In this document: positions 7,516-16,043 of the stretch, piece after piece
Numbering within the stretch: the stretch's first letter is position 1
How the letters are laid out: every line of letters begins with the position of its first letter
Source: Solirubrum koreensis
GTDB lineage: Bacteria > Bacteroidota > Bacteroidia > Cytophagales > Hymenobacteraceae
Length of the DNA stretch: 64,000 nucleotides
Direction: 5' to 3'
Assembly (NCBI RefSeq): GCF_039541855.1
Contig: NZ_BAABHA010000015.1
Span: forward strand, 62,001 to 126,000
The notes under the pieces: generated by a model
The model's input: the letters and a program-made list of their open reading frames with translations, nothing else
Told to the model about the DNA's origin: nothing
The model's database searches: none
Made by a program: the position numbers and the translations under genes

Positions 7516-9069
7516 ATGGAAAGAGAAGTTCGGGTGCGGTTTGCGCCCAGTCCTACCGGTCCGCTGCACATCGGCGGCGTGCGCACTGCGCTGTATAACT
7601 ACCTGCTGGCCCGCAAGCTGGGCGGCAAGATGCTGTTGCGCATCGAGGACACCGACCAAAACCGCTTCGTTCCCGGCGCAGAGCAGTACATCATGGATTC
7701 GCTGCGCTGGTGCGGCATCGAGATTGATGAAGGTATTGAGCAGGGCGGCCCGCACGCACCCTACCGCCAGAGCGAGCGGAAGCCCATGTACCGTCAGTAC
7801 GCCGACCAGCTGATTAACGACGGGTACGCTTACTACGCTTTCGATACGCCCGAAGAGCTGGACGCCATGCGCGCCCGCCTCACGGCTGCCAAGGTGCCCA
7901 ATCCGCAGTACAACAGCATCACGCGCACCCAAATGCGCAACTCGCTCACCCTGCCCGAAACGGAGGTGCAGCAACTGTTGGAAAGCAACACGCCCTACGT
8001 GATTCGCCTGAAGGTCCCGCGCAAGGAAGAAGTGCGCTTCAACGACCTGATTCGCGGCTGGGTAGTGGTGCACTCCTCTTCCATCGACGACAAGGTGCTG
8101 ATGAAGTCGGACGGCATGCCGACCTATCACCTGGCGAACATCGTAGATGACCACCTGATGGAAATCACCCACGTGATTCGGGGCGAAGAGTGGCTGCCCT
8201 CGGCCCCGCTGCATGTGCTGCTGTACCGCTACCTGGGCTGGGAAAGCACCATGCCGCAGTTTGCCCACTTGCCCCTGCTGCTGAAGCCCGACGGCACCGG
8301 CAAGCTGAGCAAGCGCGACGGCGATAAGCTGGGCTTCCCGGTTTTCCCGCTGGAGTTCCACGGCACCGACTCCGAAACCGGCCAGCCTACCGTGAGCAGC
8401 GGCTACCGCGAATCGGGGTACCTGCCCGATGCCTTCATCAATTTCCTGGCTTTCCTGGGCTGGAATCCCGGCACGCAGCAGGAGCTGTTTACCATGGACG
8501 AGCTGATTGAGGCCTTCTCGATTGAGCGCGTGAGCAAGTCGCCGGCCCGTTTCGACCAAAACAAAGTACGCTGGTACAACGAGCAGTACCTGCGTGCCAA
8601 GCCCGACGGCGAGCTGGCGCAGTACCTGCTGGAGTCGCTAGAGAAGCAAGGCATCAGCAATGTACCCGCCGACAAAGCCGAACAGATTGCGGCCTTGGTG
8701 AAAGAACGCGCCACCTTCCCGGCCGATTTGGCCCGCGAGGCCCAGCTGTTCTTCCAGCGCCCCACCAGCTACGACGAGCAGGTTATCAGCAAAAAGTGGA
8801 ACGCCCAGGTAGCTGGTACCCTCGCGGCCTTCGCTCAGGAGCTTCCTGCGGCCGCCGACACCACGCCCGACGCCATCAAGGCCCTGTTAACCCAGGTGGT
8901 AGAAGGCCAAGGCATGAAGCTCGGCCAAGTGCTGCAGGCCTTGCGCGTAGCCGTAACCGGTGCCGCCGCCGGCCCCGATTTGATGGCCATCATGAGCATT
9001 CTGGGTCCAGAGGAAACCGCCGAGCGCATCCAAGCGGCGGTTACTAAACTCACCCCATCGGCCGCTTAA
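7516..9069 (+). CDS. gltX: Glutamate--tRNA ligase
   Basis: Charges tRNA-Glu (and perhaps tRNA-Gln, if the cell uses the amidotransferase route). 517 residues. Class I signatures are FAPSPTGPLHIGG, with HIGG at residues 18-21, and KLSKRDGDKLGFPV, with KLSKR at 263-267 in place of KMSKS, as is normal for GluRS. The frame is open 42 codons further upstream, but that stretch covers the promoter; MEREVRVRFAPSPTG is the family start. The C-terminal anticodon-binding domain is present. A strong terminator follows. Confidence 0.96.
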   Translation: MEREVRVRFAPSPTGPLHIGGVRTALYNYLLARKLGGKMLLRIEDTDQNRFVPGAEQYIMDSLRWCGIEIDEGIEQGGPHAPYRQSERKPMYRQYADQLINDGYAYYAFDTPEELDAMRARLTAAKVPNPQYNSITRTQMRNSLTLPETEVQQLLESNTPYVIRLKVPRKEEVRFNDLIRGWVVVHSSSIDDKVLMKSDGMPTYHLANIVDDHLMEITHVIRGEEWLPSAPLHVLLYRYLGWESTMPQFAHLPLLLKPDGTGKLSKRDGDKLGFPVFPLEFHGTDSETGQPTVSSGYRESGYLPDAFINFLAFLGWNPGTQQELFTMDELIEAFSIERVSKSPARFDQNKVRWYNEQYLRAKPDGELAQYLLESLEKQGISNVPADKAEQIAALVKERATFPADLAREAQLFFQRPTSYDEQVISKKWNAQVAGTLAAFAQELPAAADTTPDAIKALLTQVVEGQGMKLGQVLQALRVAVTGAAAGPDLMAIMSILGPEETAERIQAAVTKLTPSAA

Positions 9070-9101
9070 TAGTCGGCATCAGGTATTTCGTGCATCCGTA
9101 G

Positions 9102-9143
9102 GCAGGGCCGTTGCGTAGTTGAAAGGCTACGCGGCGGCCCTGC
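9102..9143 (+). terminator. gltX terminator
   Basis: GCAGGGCCG..GCGTAG pairs with CTACGC..CGGCCCTGC around a short loop. A T-run (TTTTTT) follows at about 9148-9153. Confidence 0.85.
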
Positions 9144-9201
9144 TGGCTTTTTTGAGCCCTTGGGTACTGTTGGCGTAGTCTCACCTTCAGATGCGACCCT
9201 C

Positions 9202-9558
9202 ATGGCTAAGAAACCCGTTAAGAAAAAGCAGCAGGACCCGGATAAAAAGCCGCGGGTGCACAAAGAGCTGGAAGGCTTTGAAATTAAGGTGAACCCCCTG
9301 GGCGAAATCACCTCTAGCTATTCCATTGAGCAGATCAACGAGTTTCTGAACCGCCACGTGCGCGACAAAAAACTGGTAAACCGCGACGGGCAGTTTGGCG
9401 AAAAGGAAGAGGAAGAAGAGCTTCCGCTGGAAGAAGGCTTGGTAGAAGAGCCCGAGGAATCGGACGAGGAATTTATGCGCCGTACTTCCAAGGAGGCCAA
9501 GAAAAAGAAGGGCGCCGAGGACGACACAACGTTACCCTCCTCCCCCGACGCCGATTAA
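9202..9558 (+). CDS. Conserved hypothetical, highly charged cytosolic protein
   Basis: 118 residues. A Lys-rich head (MAKKPVKKKQQDPDKKPRVH) is followed by a small conserved-looking core, EGFEIKVNPLGEITSSYS and INEFLNRHVRDKKLVNRD. An acidic tail, rich in Glu from about residue 75, ends in a Lys patch. No signal peptide or membrane segment is seen. I recognise the core from uncharacterised Cytophagales proteins, but no function is known. The ATG at 9202 is chosen over an upstream alternative start because MAKK gives a natural N-terminus. Confidence 0.75.
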   Translation: MAKKPVKKKQQDPDKKPRVHKELEGFEIKVNPLGEITSSYSIEQINEFLNRHVRDKKLVNRDGQFGEKEEEEELPLEEGLVEEPEESDEEFMRRTSKEAKKKKGAEDDTTLPSSPDAD

Positions 9559-9579
9559 TTATCCGTTTGAGAACCGATG

Positions 9580-9641
9580 CGCGTCCCCGGTTGCGGTGTG
9601 CCCTGGGTAAAAACTGAGGGTGCGCCACAGCCGGGGACGCA
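9580..9641 (+). terminator. Long terminator-like stem-loop
   Basis: GCGTCCCCGG and onward pairs with a strand ending CCGGGGACGC; the inner stem continues with GTGTGCCCT/AGGGTGCGC-type pairing. AT-rich sequence (ATATTTATTA) follows. Confidence 0.75.
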
Positions 9642-9692
9642 TATTTATTACAGCTTCGTTATACTTGCCGCACCATCATTTCTATCCCTAAC

Positions 9693-10472
9693 ATGCGTTC
9701 CCACGACGTTGACTACCGCATCCTCGGCCACGACATTCAAGTGCTTGAAGTAGAGCTGGACCCCGGTGAAACCGTTATTGCCGAGGCCGGCACCATGGTG
9801 TACATGGACGAAGCCATTGCCTGGGATACCCGCATGGGCGACGGCTCGGAGCCCGACCAAGGGTTCTTTGGCAAGCTGATGTCGGCTGGTTCGCGCCTTA
9901 TTACGGGTGAGTCGCTGTTTATGACTCACTTTACTCATGCTGGTTCCCACGGTAAGGCCAAAGTAGGTTTCTCAGCCCCCTATCCCGGCTCCATCATGCC
10001 TTTGGATTTGGCTACGCTACCCAACGGCCTCATCGTGCAAAAAGATGGCTTTCTGGCGGCAGCCCGGGGCACCAAACTGGCCATTCACTTCAATCAGCGC
10101 TTGGGTTCGGGCTTTTTTGGCGGCGAAGGCTTTATTCTGCAGAAGCTGACCGGCGACGGGAAAGCCTTTATTCACGCCGGCGGCACCGTTATAGAGCGTA
10201 CGCTGCGGAATGAAATGCTGCGCGTGGATACAGGCTGCGTAGTGGCCTTCGAGCCCGGTATAGACTTCAGCGTGGCGCGGGCCGGGAACCTTAAATCGAT
10301 GATTTTTGGGGGCGAAGGCTTGATGCTGGCCACGCTACGCGGCTCGGGCCGCGTGTGGCTACAGTCGATGCCGGTGAAGAAGCTGATCCAGGCGCTGATG
10401 CCCAACGGGGCAAATGCCCAGAAGGAAAGCGGCGGCGTATTAGGTGGCTTGGGCCGGATTCTTGATCAGTAA
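9693..10472 (+). CDS. AIM24 / TIGR00266 family protein
   Basis: 259 residues of the AIM24 fold, a TRAP-like beta structure related to a yeast mitochondrial protein. Characteristic segments are the start MRSHDVDYRILGHDIQ, ETVIAEAGTMVYMDEAI, GSIMPLDL, and LRVDTGCVVAFEPGIDF. A Gly-rich tail (ESGGVLGGLGRILDQ) is typical. The molecular role in bacteria is not established. No signal peptide. A perfect terminator follows. Confidence 0.88.
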   Translation: MRSHDVDYRILGHDIQVLEVELDPGETVIAEAGTMVYMDEAIAWDTRMGDGSEPDQGFFGKLMSAGSRLITGESLFMTHFTHAGSHGKAKVGFSAPYPGSIMPLDLATLPNGLIVQKDGFLAAARGTKLAIHFNQRLGSGFFGGEGFILQKLTGDGKAFIHAGGTVIERTLRNEMLRVDTGCVVAFEPGIDFSVARAGNLKSMIFGGEGLMLATLRGSGRVWLQSMPVKKLIQALMPNGANAQKESGGVLGGLGRILDQ

Positions 10473-10492
10473 GCCTTTCCGATTCTGCGATA

Positions 10493-10549
10493 TAACAAAA
10501 CACGCCGGGCGGCTCTAGCATTGCTGAGAGCCGCCCGACGTGTTTTGTT
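10493..10549. terminator. Terminator between converging genes
   Basis: AACAAAACACG..CGGGCGGCTCT pairs with AGAGCCGCCCG..CGTGTTTTGTT around a 10-base loop. It is flanked by A- and T-rich ends, so it can serve both strands. Confidence 0.85.
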
Positions 10550-10559
10550 TTCGAATGGC

Positions 10560-10784
10560 TTAGTTGCCGTTGGCCAAAACGAACTCCGACGGGGTATTGG
10601 TGTCGGCTTCGGGCTGCGAGGCGATTATGCCAAGGCTGACGATTAAGGCCACAACGAGTAAGCCAAGCAGGCCTACCATAGCGCGGGAGCTTAATATGTC
10701 TCTGGTTTCGGAAGAGCGGTTACGCTTGCGGCGGGAGGTGTAGGTGCGGGAAGCGTGGGCGGAGGAAACAGTAAAAGTGGGCAA
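10560..10784 (-). CDS. Small single-pass membrane protein
   Basis: 74 residues: a basic Ser/Arg head (about 1-32), one membrane helix VGLLGLLVVALIVSLGIIA, and a short polar tail ending VLANGN. The apparent first codon is TTG at 10784, and no ATG precedes the basic head in frame, so the start is uncertain. The topology suggests an inner-membrane anchor. No family recognised. It is isolated between a terminator and an AT-rich stretch that may hold its promoter. Confidence 0.5.
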   Translation of the reverse strand: MPTFTVSSAHASRTYTSRRKRNRSSETRDILSSRAMVGLLGLLVVALIVSLGIIASQPEADTNTPSEFVLANGN

Positions 10785-10902
10785 TGGGCGTGACCGTTAG
10801 GTGGAAACAGTTGCACCAAAATATATTATTTCAACAATAAAAAATATAGCAGTATCCGATTTTTACAACCTCTCGGTTTATACCCGCGTATTGATAGGCT
10901 TT

Positions 10903-11406
10903 TTATTTTTTCAGCCTTACCAACTCTGTGCCTTGCAGTACGCCTTGTTGGTAGATTTCGCGGGAAACTACTTGGCCTGTGGTATCATAGCGCTGCCACG
11001 TCCCAAACCAATAATAGTGCAGCGTATCGGTTTGGGTGTCGAGTCGGGCCTGCCCCCGGGCCGCTAGCTTACCGTTGGGATGGTAGTCTCGGATGTTTAC
11101 CACTCCATGCTGGCGGTACTGTTCTTTGCGCCAGCGGTGGCCGGCCGGGTGCGTGTACGTCCAGCGGCCTACCGGGCGCCCTTGCTGGTAACGGCCACGC
11201 GAAACGCGAATGGTTTCCGCCGCATCGTAGTACTCATGCCAAGGCCCTTGGCGCCGGCCTGCCTCATCGAATCGGTTGCGTGACCAAAAGCCGATGGGAC
11301 CGTGGGTGCTATGGCAACTACTGACTATCAGGCCGCTGGTTAGCCAAAGAAGCTTTAGCCCATAGCCTATTCTTGTGGGAGTAAATGCACGGAACGACAG
11401 ACACAT
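10903..11406 (-). CDS. MORN-repeat lipoprotein (YwqK-like)
   Basis: 167 residues. The N-terminus has a hydrophobic segment ending GLIVSSC, a plausible lipobox with Cys near residue 31. The mature part shows MORN-like units with aromatic-Gly patterns: RQGPWHEYYDAAE, GRPVGRWTYTHPAG, YHPNGKLAARGQ, WQRYDTTGQVVSREIY. Automated pipelines often name such proteins toxin-antitoxin YwqK antitoxin, but nothing here supports a toxin partner. Probably an envelope protein. Confidence 0.7.
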   Translation of the reverse strand: MCLSFRAFTPTRIGYGLKLLWLTSGLIVSSCHSTHGPIGFWSRNRFDEAGRRQGPWHEYYDAAETIRVSRGRYQQGRPVGRWTYTHPAGHRWRKEQYRQHGVVNIRDYHPNGKLAARGQARLDTQTDTLHYYWFGTWQRYDTTGQVVSREIYQQGVLQGTELVRLKK

Positions 11407-11459
11407 GCGCGTGAGGCAGGGCTTGATAATGGCCCGCGCTTCAAGCTATGATTATTTGT

Positions 11460-12980
11460 CTACGATTTCTGTTCAAGCAGTGCCTCCAGCAGTTCGCGCG
11501 AATTACTTAGTCGGGGCACCTTGTGCTGCCCTCCTAGTTTGCCCTTTTTTGCCAGCCAGGCTTCGAATGTACCCGGCGCGGCCACGGTAAGCACGGGCGG
11601 CTGCAGAGCCATGTCGCGGTGGCGTTTGGCGTCGTAATCGGAATTAATCTGGCGTAGGGTAGTATCAAGCACTTCGGCAAACTGCTGGGCGCTGGCGGGC
11701 GGCTGCACGAACTCAACGAGCCACTGGTGGCCGCCGCGCGAGCCGGCTCCGGCCTCGAAATAAATGGGCGCCGCCGTAAAGTCGCGCACCAGGGCGCCGG
11801 TGGCTTCGGCGGCAGCGGCTACGGCAGCTTCGGCGTTTTCTACCACCACTTCCTCCCCGAAGGCGTTCAGGAAATGCTTGGTGCGGCCCGAAATGCGGAT
11901 GCGGTACGGCGCTAAGCTGGTGAAGCGCACGGTGTCGCCGATGTGGTAGCGCCACAAACCGGCATTGGTACTGATGACGAGAGCGTAGCTCGGGCCTACT
12001 TCCACTTGCTCCAGGGTGAGGGCACGAGGCTGTTCGTGGTCGAGCTCAGCTGCGGGAATAAACTCGTAGTACACGCCGTGGTCGAGCAGCAGGAGCATAT
12101 CCGAGCTGTCGGGCTGGTCCTGGAAAGCAAAGTAGCCTTCAGAGGCGTTGTAGATTTCGAGGTAGCGCATCTGCTCGTGCGGAATGAGCTGGCGGAATAC
12201 CTCGCGGTAGGGACCGAACGCCACGGCGCCGTGCAGAAACAAGCGCAGGTTGGGCCAGATTTCGGGAATGGGCCGGCCGCCGCCTAACTCCGATACGCGC
12301 CGCAGCAGCAGAATCATCCAGGTGGGCACGCCCGCCAGTGTCACCACGTTTTCGTGCAGCACGTGGCGCGCCATGCGTTCCAGCTTCTCCTGCCACTCAT
12401 CGAGCAGGGCTAGCTCCAACGGCGGCGTACGGCGGCTTTGGGCCCAGCGCGGCAGGTTGTGCATAATCACCGCCGACACGTCGCCAACGTGCGAGTGGGC
12501 ATCCGTAGGGCGGAAAGGGTTAGGGCCGTGCGAGCCGCCCAGCGCCAGGGTTTTGCCGCGCAGAATCCCGGCCTCCGGGTACAGGGAACCAGCCAGGGCC
12601 ACCATGTCGCGGCCGGCGCGGTAGTGGCCGTTTTCCAGCGACTCAGACGTAACGGGAATGTACTTGGAGCGGGCGTTGGTGGTGCCCGAAGACTTGGCGA
12701 ACCACTGCACCCGGCCAGGCCACAACACATCAGCCTCGCCGCGCAACACCTGCTCGATGCGTGGATACAGCTGCTCGTAGCTGCTGATGGGTACGCGGCT
12801 GGCAAACTCAGCGGCCGATAACCCGTCGGTGTACCCGTACTCGCGGCCCCAGGCCGTGTTTCGGGCAGTATGCAGCAACTGTTTCAGCACCTGGGCCTGC
12901 AGCTCGTGGGGCTGGCTGCGCACCTGCTCCACCCGCCCCAAACGTTGCTTTAAAGCCCAGGACAGAAGTTCGTCAATCAT
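11460..12980 (-). CDS. GH3 auxin-responsive promoter family protein
   Basis: 506 residues, an ANL-superfamily adenylating enzyme related to plant GH3 acyl-acid amido synthetases. Visible motifs are WFAKSSGTTNARSKYIPVT (the SSGTT ATP loop, about residues 95-100), IYNASEGYFAFQ, YHIGDTVRFT and GRTKHFLNAFGEEVV. GH3-like genes are frequent in Bacteroidota; the bacterial acyl substrate and amine acceptor are unknown, and auxin metabolism should not be assumed. It is separated by about 145 bases from lptB and may be a monocistron. Confidence 0.9.
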   Translation of the reverse strand: MIDELLSWALKQRLGRVEQVRSQPHELQAQVLKQLLHTARNTAWGREYGYTDGLSAAEFASRVPISSYEQLYPRIEQVLRGEADVLWPGRVQWFAKSSGTTNARSKYIPVTSESLENGHYRAGRDMVALAGSLYPEAGILRGKTLALGGSHGPNPFRPTDAHSHVGDVSAVIMHNLPRWAQSRRTPPLELALLDEWQEKLERMARHVLHENVVTLAGVPTWMILLLRRVSELGGGRPIPEIWPNLRLFLHGAVAFGPYREVFRQLIPHEQMRYLEIYNASEGYFAFQDQPDSSDMLLLLDHGVYYEFIPAAELDHEQPRALTLEQVEVGPSYALVISTNAGLWRYHIGDTVRFTSLAPYRIRISGRTKHFLNAFGEEVVVENAEAAVAAAAEATGALVRDFTAAPIYFEAGAGSRGGHQWLVEFVQPPASAQQFAEVLDTTLRQINSDYDAKRHRDMALQPPVLTVAAPGTFEAWLAKKGKLGGQHKVPRLSNSRELLEALLEQKS

Positions 12981-13126
12981 GTATGGCTGGTCATTTCTCG
13001 GTTACCTGCTTCCTCCTCAAGCGGACTGGTAGCAAGTCTGAACGTGGCTTGGTACGGAAAACAACGCCCCAAGGTAACTCCCTGAGGAACTACCGGCTGC
13101 TCCTAACCCAGCGCTGAAGGATTTAC

Positions 13127-13858
13127 CTAGATTTTACGCTTGTACTCGAAGTGCTTGCCCAGGTACACGCGGCGCACGGTTTCGTCGGCGGCCAGTTCCT
13201 CGGCAGTGCCGGCTTTCAGCAGCTTGCCTTCGAAGAGCAGGTAGGCGCGGTCCACGATGCTAAGCGTCTCGTTCACGTTGTGGTCGGTGATGAGGATGCC
13301 GATGTTCTTGTGCTTGAGCTTGGCCACAATGCCCTGGATTTCTTCTACCGCAATGGGGTCGACGCCGGCAAAGGGCTCGTCCAGGAGCACAAACTTGGGG
13401 TCGACGGCCAGGGCGCGGGCAATTTCGGTACGCCGCCGCTCGCCACCGCTGAGCACGCGGCCCAGGTTTTTGCGCACGTGCGTCAGGCTGAACTCGTTGA
13501 GCAGCTCCTCCACTTTGTCGCGCTGGGCCTGCTTGGTCATTTTGGTCATTTCCAGCACCGAGAGAATATTCTCCTCCACCGACAGGTCGCGAAACACCGA
13601 GGCCTCCTGCGCTAGGTACCCAATACCGAGGCGGGCACGCTGGTAAATGGGCATCGTGGTAATGTCCTGGTCGTCGAGGAAGATCTTGCCCGAGTTGGGT
13701 TTCACCATGCCCACCGTCATGTAAAACGACGTGGTTTTGCCGGCTCCGTTCGGGCCCAGCAAGCCCACGATTTCGCCCTGCTCCACGTGCAGGCTCATGT
13801 CGTTAACAACGGTGCGTTGCTTGTATTTCTTGACGAGGTGTTCGGCGCGCAGAATCAT
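13127..13858 (-). CDS. lptB: LPS export ABC transporter ATP-binding protein
   Basis: ATPase that drives lipopolysaccharide extraction from the inner membrane with LptF/LptG and passes it to LptC. 243 residues. Walker A GPNGAGKTT at 35-43, Q-loop region, signature LSGGERRRTEIARAL, Walker B FVLLDEPFAGVDP, and the LptB-typical ITDHNVNETL switch region. The ATG at 13858 (MILRAEHLVKKYK) is chosen over a TTG three codons upstream. A TACCTTTG -7 element sits only 6 bases before the ATG, so the mRNA may be nearly leaderless. lptC lies 9 kb away. Confidence 0.94.
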   Translation of the reverse strand: MILRAEHLVKKYKQRTVVNDMSLHVEQGEIVGLLGPNGAGKTTSFYMTVGMVKPNSGKIFLDDQDITTMPIYQRARLGIGYLAQEASVFRDLSVEENILSVLEMTKMTKQAQRDKVEELLNEFSLTHVRKNLGRVLSGGERRRTEIARALAVDPKFVLLDEPFAGVDPIAVEEIQGIVAKLKHKNIGILITDHNVNETLSIVDRAYLLFEGKLLKAGTAEELAADETVRRVYLGKHFEYKRKI

Positions 13859-13864
13859 GGGAGG

Positions 13865-13872
13865 CAAAGGTA
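13865..13872 (-). promoter_or_regulatory. -7 element of lptB, very close to its ATG
   Basis: TACCTTTG on the minus strand, an exact match to TAnnTTTG. Only CCTCCC separates it from the start codon, which predicts a leaderless or near-leaderless transcript. Confidence 0.6.
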
Positions 13873-14033
13873 ACGCGGGGGGCTTGGAGTTCAGGCGGCG
13901 GGCATGGAACGACTGAGCGTGGGAGGTCGTGCCTTCACGTTTGCATAAGCAGCAGCTTCACTCCGAACCTTTTGGCCGTACCGTTTGGCAACTACACAGC
14001 CCTCATGTCGCCAGCAGTGCAAGCCGCTTTGAT

Positions 14034-15908
14034 CTAGCTTTTGGTACCGAGCATCTGGCGCCGCAACTGCACCTGAGCCGGCGTGGCGCTGGGGTTGGGC
14101 TCCAGCTGGTTCTTGATTTCAACCTCGTACGTACGCGGTGCGGCTTCGCGGTCCACGCTGGGGCCGGCGCCGCGGCGGTAGGTGAGGCGCACGGGGGCGT
14201 CGGCAGGTTCCAGCAGGGGGCGCAGCAGCTGCTCGGCGCTTTGCAGGGTTACGGGCTTGCCGTTCACGGCCACTATGGCGTCGCCGTTCTGGAGGCCGAA
14301 GACGTTGTCGTTGGCATCCGTTTCCGCGGCTTCAAACTGCTGTTTGCCGTTGTTGTAGCGGAAACCCAGCTTACCAAAGGCCTTTACCCTCGCCGGGGCG
14401 CTGGCCACGTAGCGCCAGCCAATTTTGTCGAGGTACTCGGTGAGCGGCAGGGGCTGGTCGCCTACCACGTAGGCGTCGAAAAACTGCTGCAGCTGCGGGT
14501 GCGTGAGGGCCACGATTTCGGGAATCAGCTGGGCGTCCTCGAACGAGCGGGTGGGGCCGTATTTCTCACGCAGCGCCAGCAGCACGTCGCGCAGGGTTTG
14601 CTTGCCCTGGGTTAATTCCTGAATCCGAATATCAAGCAGCCAGCCGATGAGGGCGCCTTTCTGGTACACGTTGTCGTACATGGCGTCGTAGGGCTTCTCC
14701 AGAATACGGCGGCTCATTTCGGTAAACGAAGCGGCTGGGTACTTCTGAGCGTCCTCAATTTTGCCGCGCATGGTTTTGCGGAAATCGGATTCGGTGGTGA
14801 GCCCGGCGCGCACCTGCACCAAGTGGGCGAAGTACTCGGTTACGCCCTCGTACAGCCACAGGTGCTGCGACATTTTCGGGTTGCGGAAGTCGAACTCCCC
14901 GATTTCCCGCGAGTGCACGTTGAGCGGCGCCAGCATGTGCAGGAACTCGTGCGAGGCAATTTCGCGCACCATCTCGCGCAGCTGCTCCTCGGTTTGCCGC
15001 TCGGGCATGAAGTACAGCGACGAATACGAGTGTTCCATGGCCCCGTAAGACCCCGTTTGGCGGTTTATCACCTTCGAGGTCTGGAAGTCGGGGAAGTACA
15101 TCAGGAAATGGTACTGCGGCACGGGCATTTGGCCGAAGAACTCCCCCAGCGCTTCGGCCATCGGCCGGATGATTTCGAGTACCTGGGGGGCGTGTACGTT
15201 GCCGCTTTCGGAGGTTACGGCCACGTGAATACGGGCGCCGCCCACGGCCAGGCTGGCCGTGTCGGGGCGGGCGTAGAGTACCGGTCCGTCGGATAGGGTC
15301 ACGTAGTCGGCAGCGGTAAACACATCTTGCTGAGGCGTGCGCTGCGTAGGCAAGGAAGTAGCGGCGTACAGGGTTGGGTCGCGGAGCACGGTTACCTCGT
15401 AGGGCCGCATTTTGTAATTGGCGGCGCTGCCTTCTAAGTAGCCGTAAAGGCCGTAGTGGTTCAGCACGAAGTTGGGCTGGGCGGCACCCGCGTCGAAGTT
15501 GGTACCGCCGGGCTGAAACACGTAATTGTCGTTGAAGGAGGCGTCCCAGGTGTCATTCACACGATACTCCAGCCGGGCTAGGTTGCGGGCCTTCTCAATA
15601 ACGAACAAGTTCGGTCCGTCTTGCCGCACCTTTAGCTTCTTGCCCTTCGCGTCGAGGGCCTGAAAACCCTGCACGAAGCGGCCGTAGTCTTTCTTGGAGT
15701 ACGAGCCCGGCACCACGCTCGGCATCACGTAGGTCACCTCGTTTTCAGTAACGAGGGGCGTGTTCACCACCACCTTTAGCTGATCCGACGTAGCCGCCGG
15801 CCGGGTATCCACGCTGATGCGGTAGCCCGCACCCGGGACGGGTGTTTGGGCATGGCCGGCCACCGCCAGCAGTAAGCCGCAGCTAGCGGCCAGAAGAGTT
15901 GCTTTCAT
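14034..15908 (-). CDS. M61 family glycyl aminopeptidase-like metalloprotease with PDZ domain
   Basis: 624 residues, exported. A signal peptide (MKATLLAASCGLLLAVAGHA, then Gln) leads into a beta-rich N-terminal domain. The zinc site is HEFLH at 320-324, with the third ligand glutamate in WLYEGVTEYFAH. A PDZ domain near the C-terminus carries GLQNGDAIVAVNGKPV. M61 enzymes (PepX-type glycyl aminopeptidases) remove N-terminal residues from peptides in the periplasm or outside the cell. The reading frame opens 7 codons earlier, but the ATG at 15908 gives a proper signal sequence. Confidence 0.9.
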   Translation of the reverse strand: MKATLLAASCGLLLAVAGHAQTPVPGAGYRISVDTRPAATSDQLKVVVNTPLVTENEVTYVMPSVVPGSYSKKDYGRFVQGFQALDAKGKKLKVRQDGPNLFVIEKARNLARLEYRVNDTWDASFNDNYVFQPGGTNFDAGAAQPNFVLNHYGLYGYLEGSAANYKMRPYEVTVLRDPTLYAATSLPTQRTPQQDVFTAADYVTLSDGPVLYARPDTASLAVGGARIHVAVTSESGNVHAPQVLEIIRPMAEALGEFFGQMPVPQYHFLMYFPDFQTSKVINRQTGSYGAMEHSYSSLYFMPERQTEEQLREMVREIASHEFLHMLAPLNVHSREIGEFDFRNPKMSQHLWLYEGVTEYFAHLVQVRAGLTTESDFRKTMRGKIEDAQKYPAASFTEMSRRILEKPYDAMYDNVYQKGALIGWLLDIRIQELTQGKQTLRDVLLALREKYGPTRSFEDAQLIPEIVALTHPQLQQFFDAYVVGDQPLPLTEYLDKIGWRYVASAPARVKAFGKLGFRYNNGKQQFEAAETDANDNVFGLQNGDAIVAVNGKPVTLQSAEQLLRPLLEPADAPVRLTYRRGAGPSVDREAAPRTYEVEIKNQLEPNPSATPAQVQLRRQMLGTKS

Positions 15909-15978
15909 GAGGAAACACACCGCAGGCATGAGGGCAGCGTTCCGTTAAAGGTACCGGATTGCGCGCAGCCGCAAATGC

Positions 15979-16013
15979 AAAAGCGCCCTCCTTTTCGAAA
16001 GAAGGGCGCTTTT
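15979..16013 (-). terminator. recJ terminator
   Basis: AAAAGCGCCCT pairs with AGGGCGCTTTT across a short loop, just past the recJ stop on the minus strand. A T-rich tract lies on that strand. Confidence 0.75.
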
Positions 16014-16043
16014 GAGTACTAGCAGCAGGTTTGTTCCTCTTTG

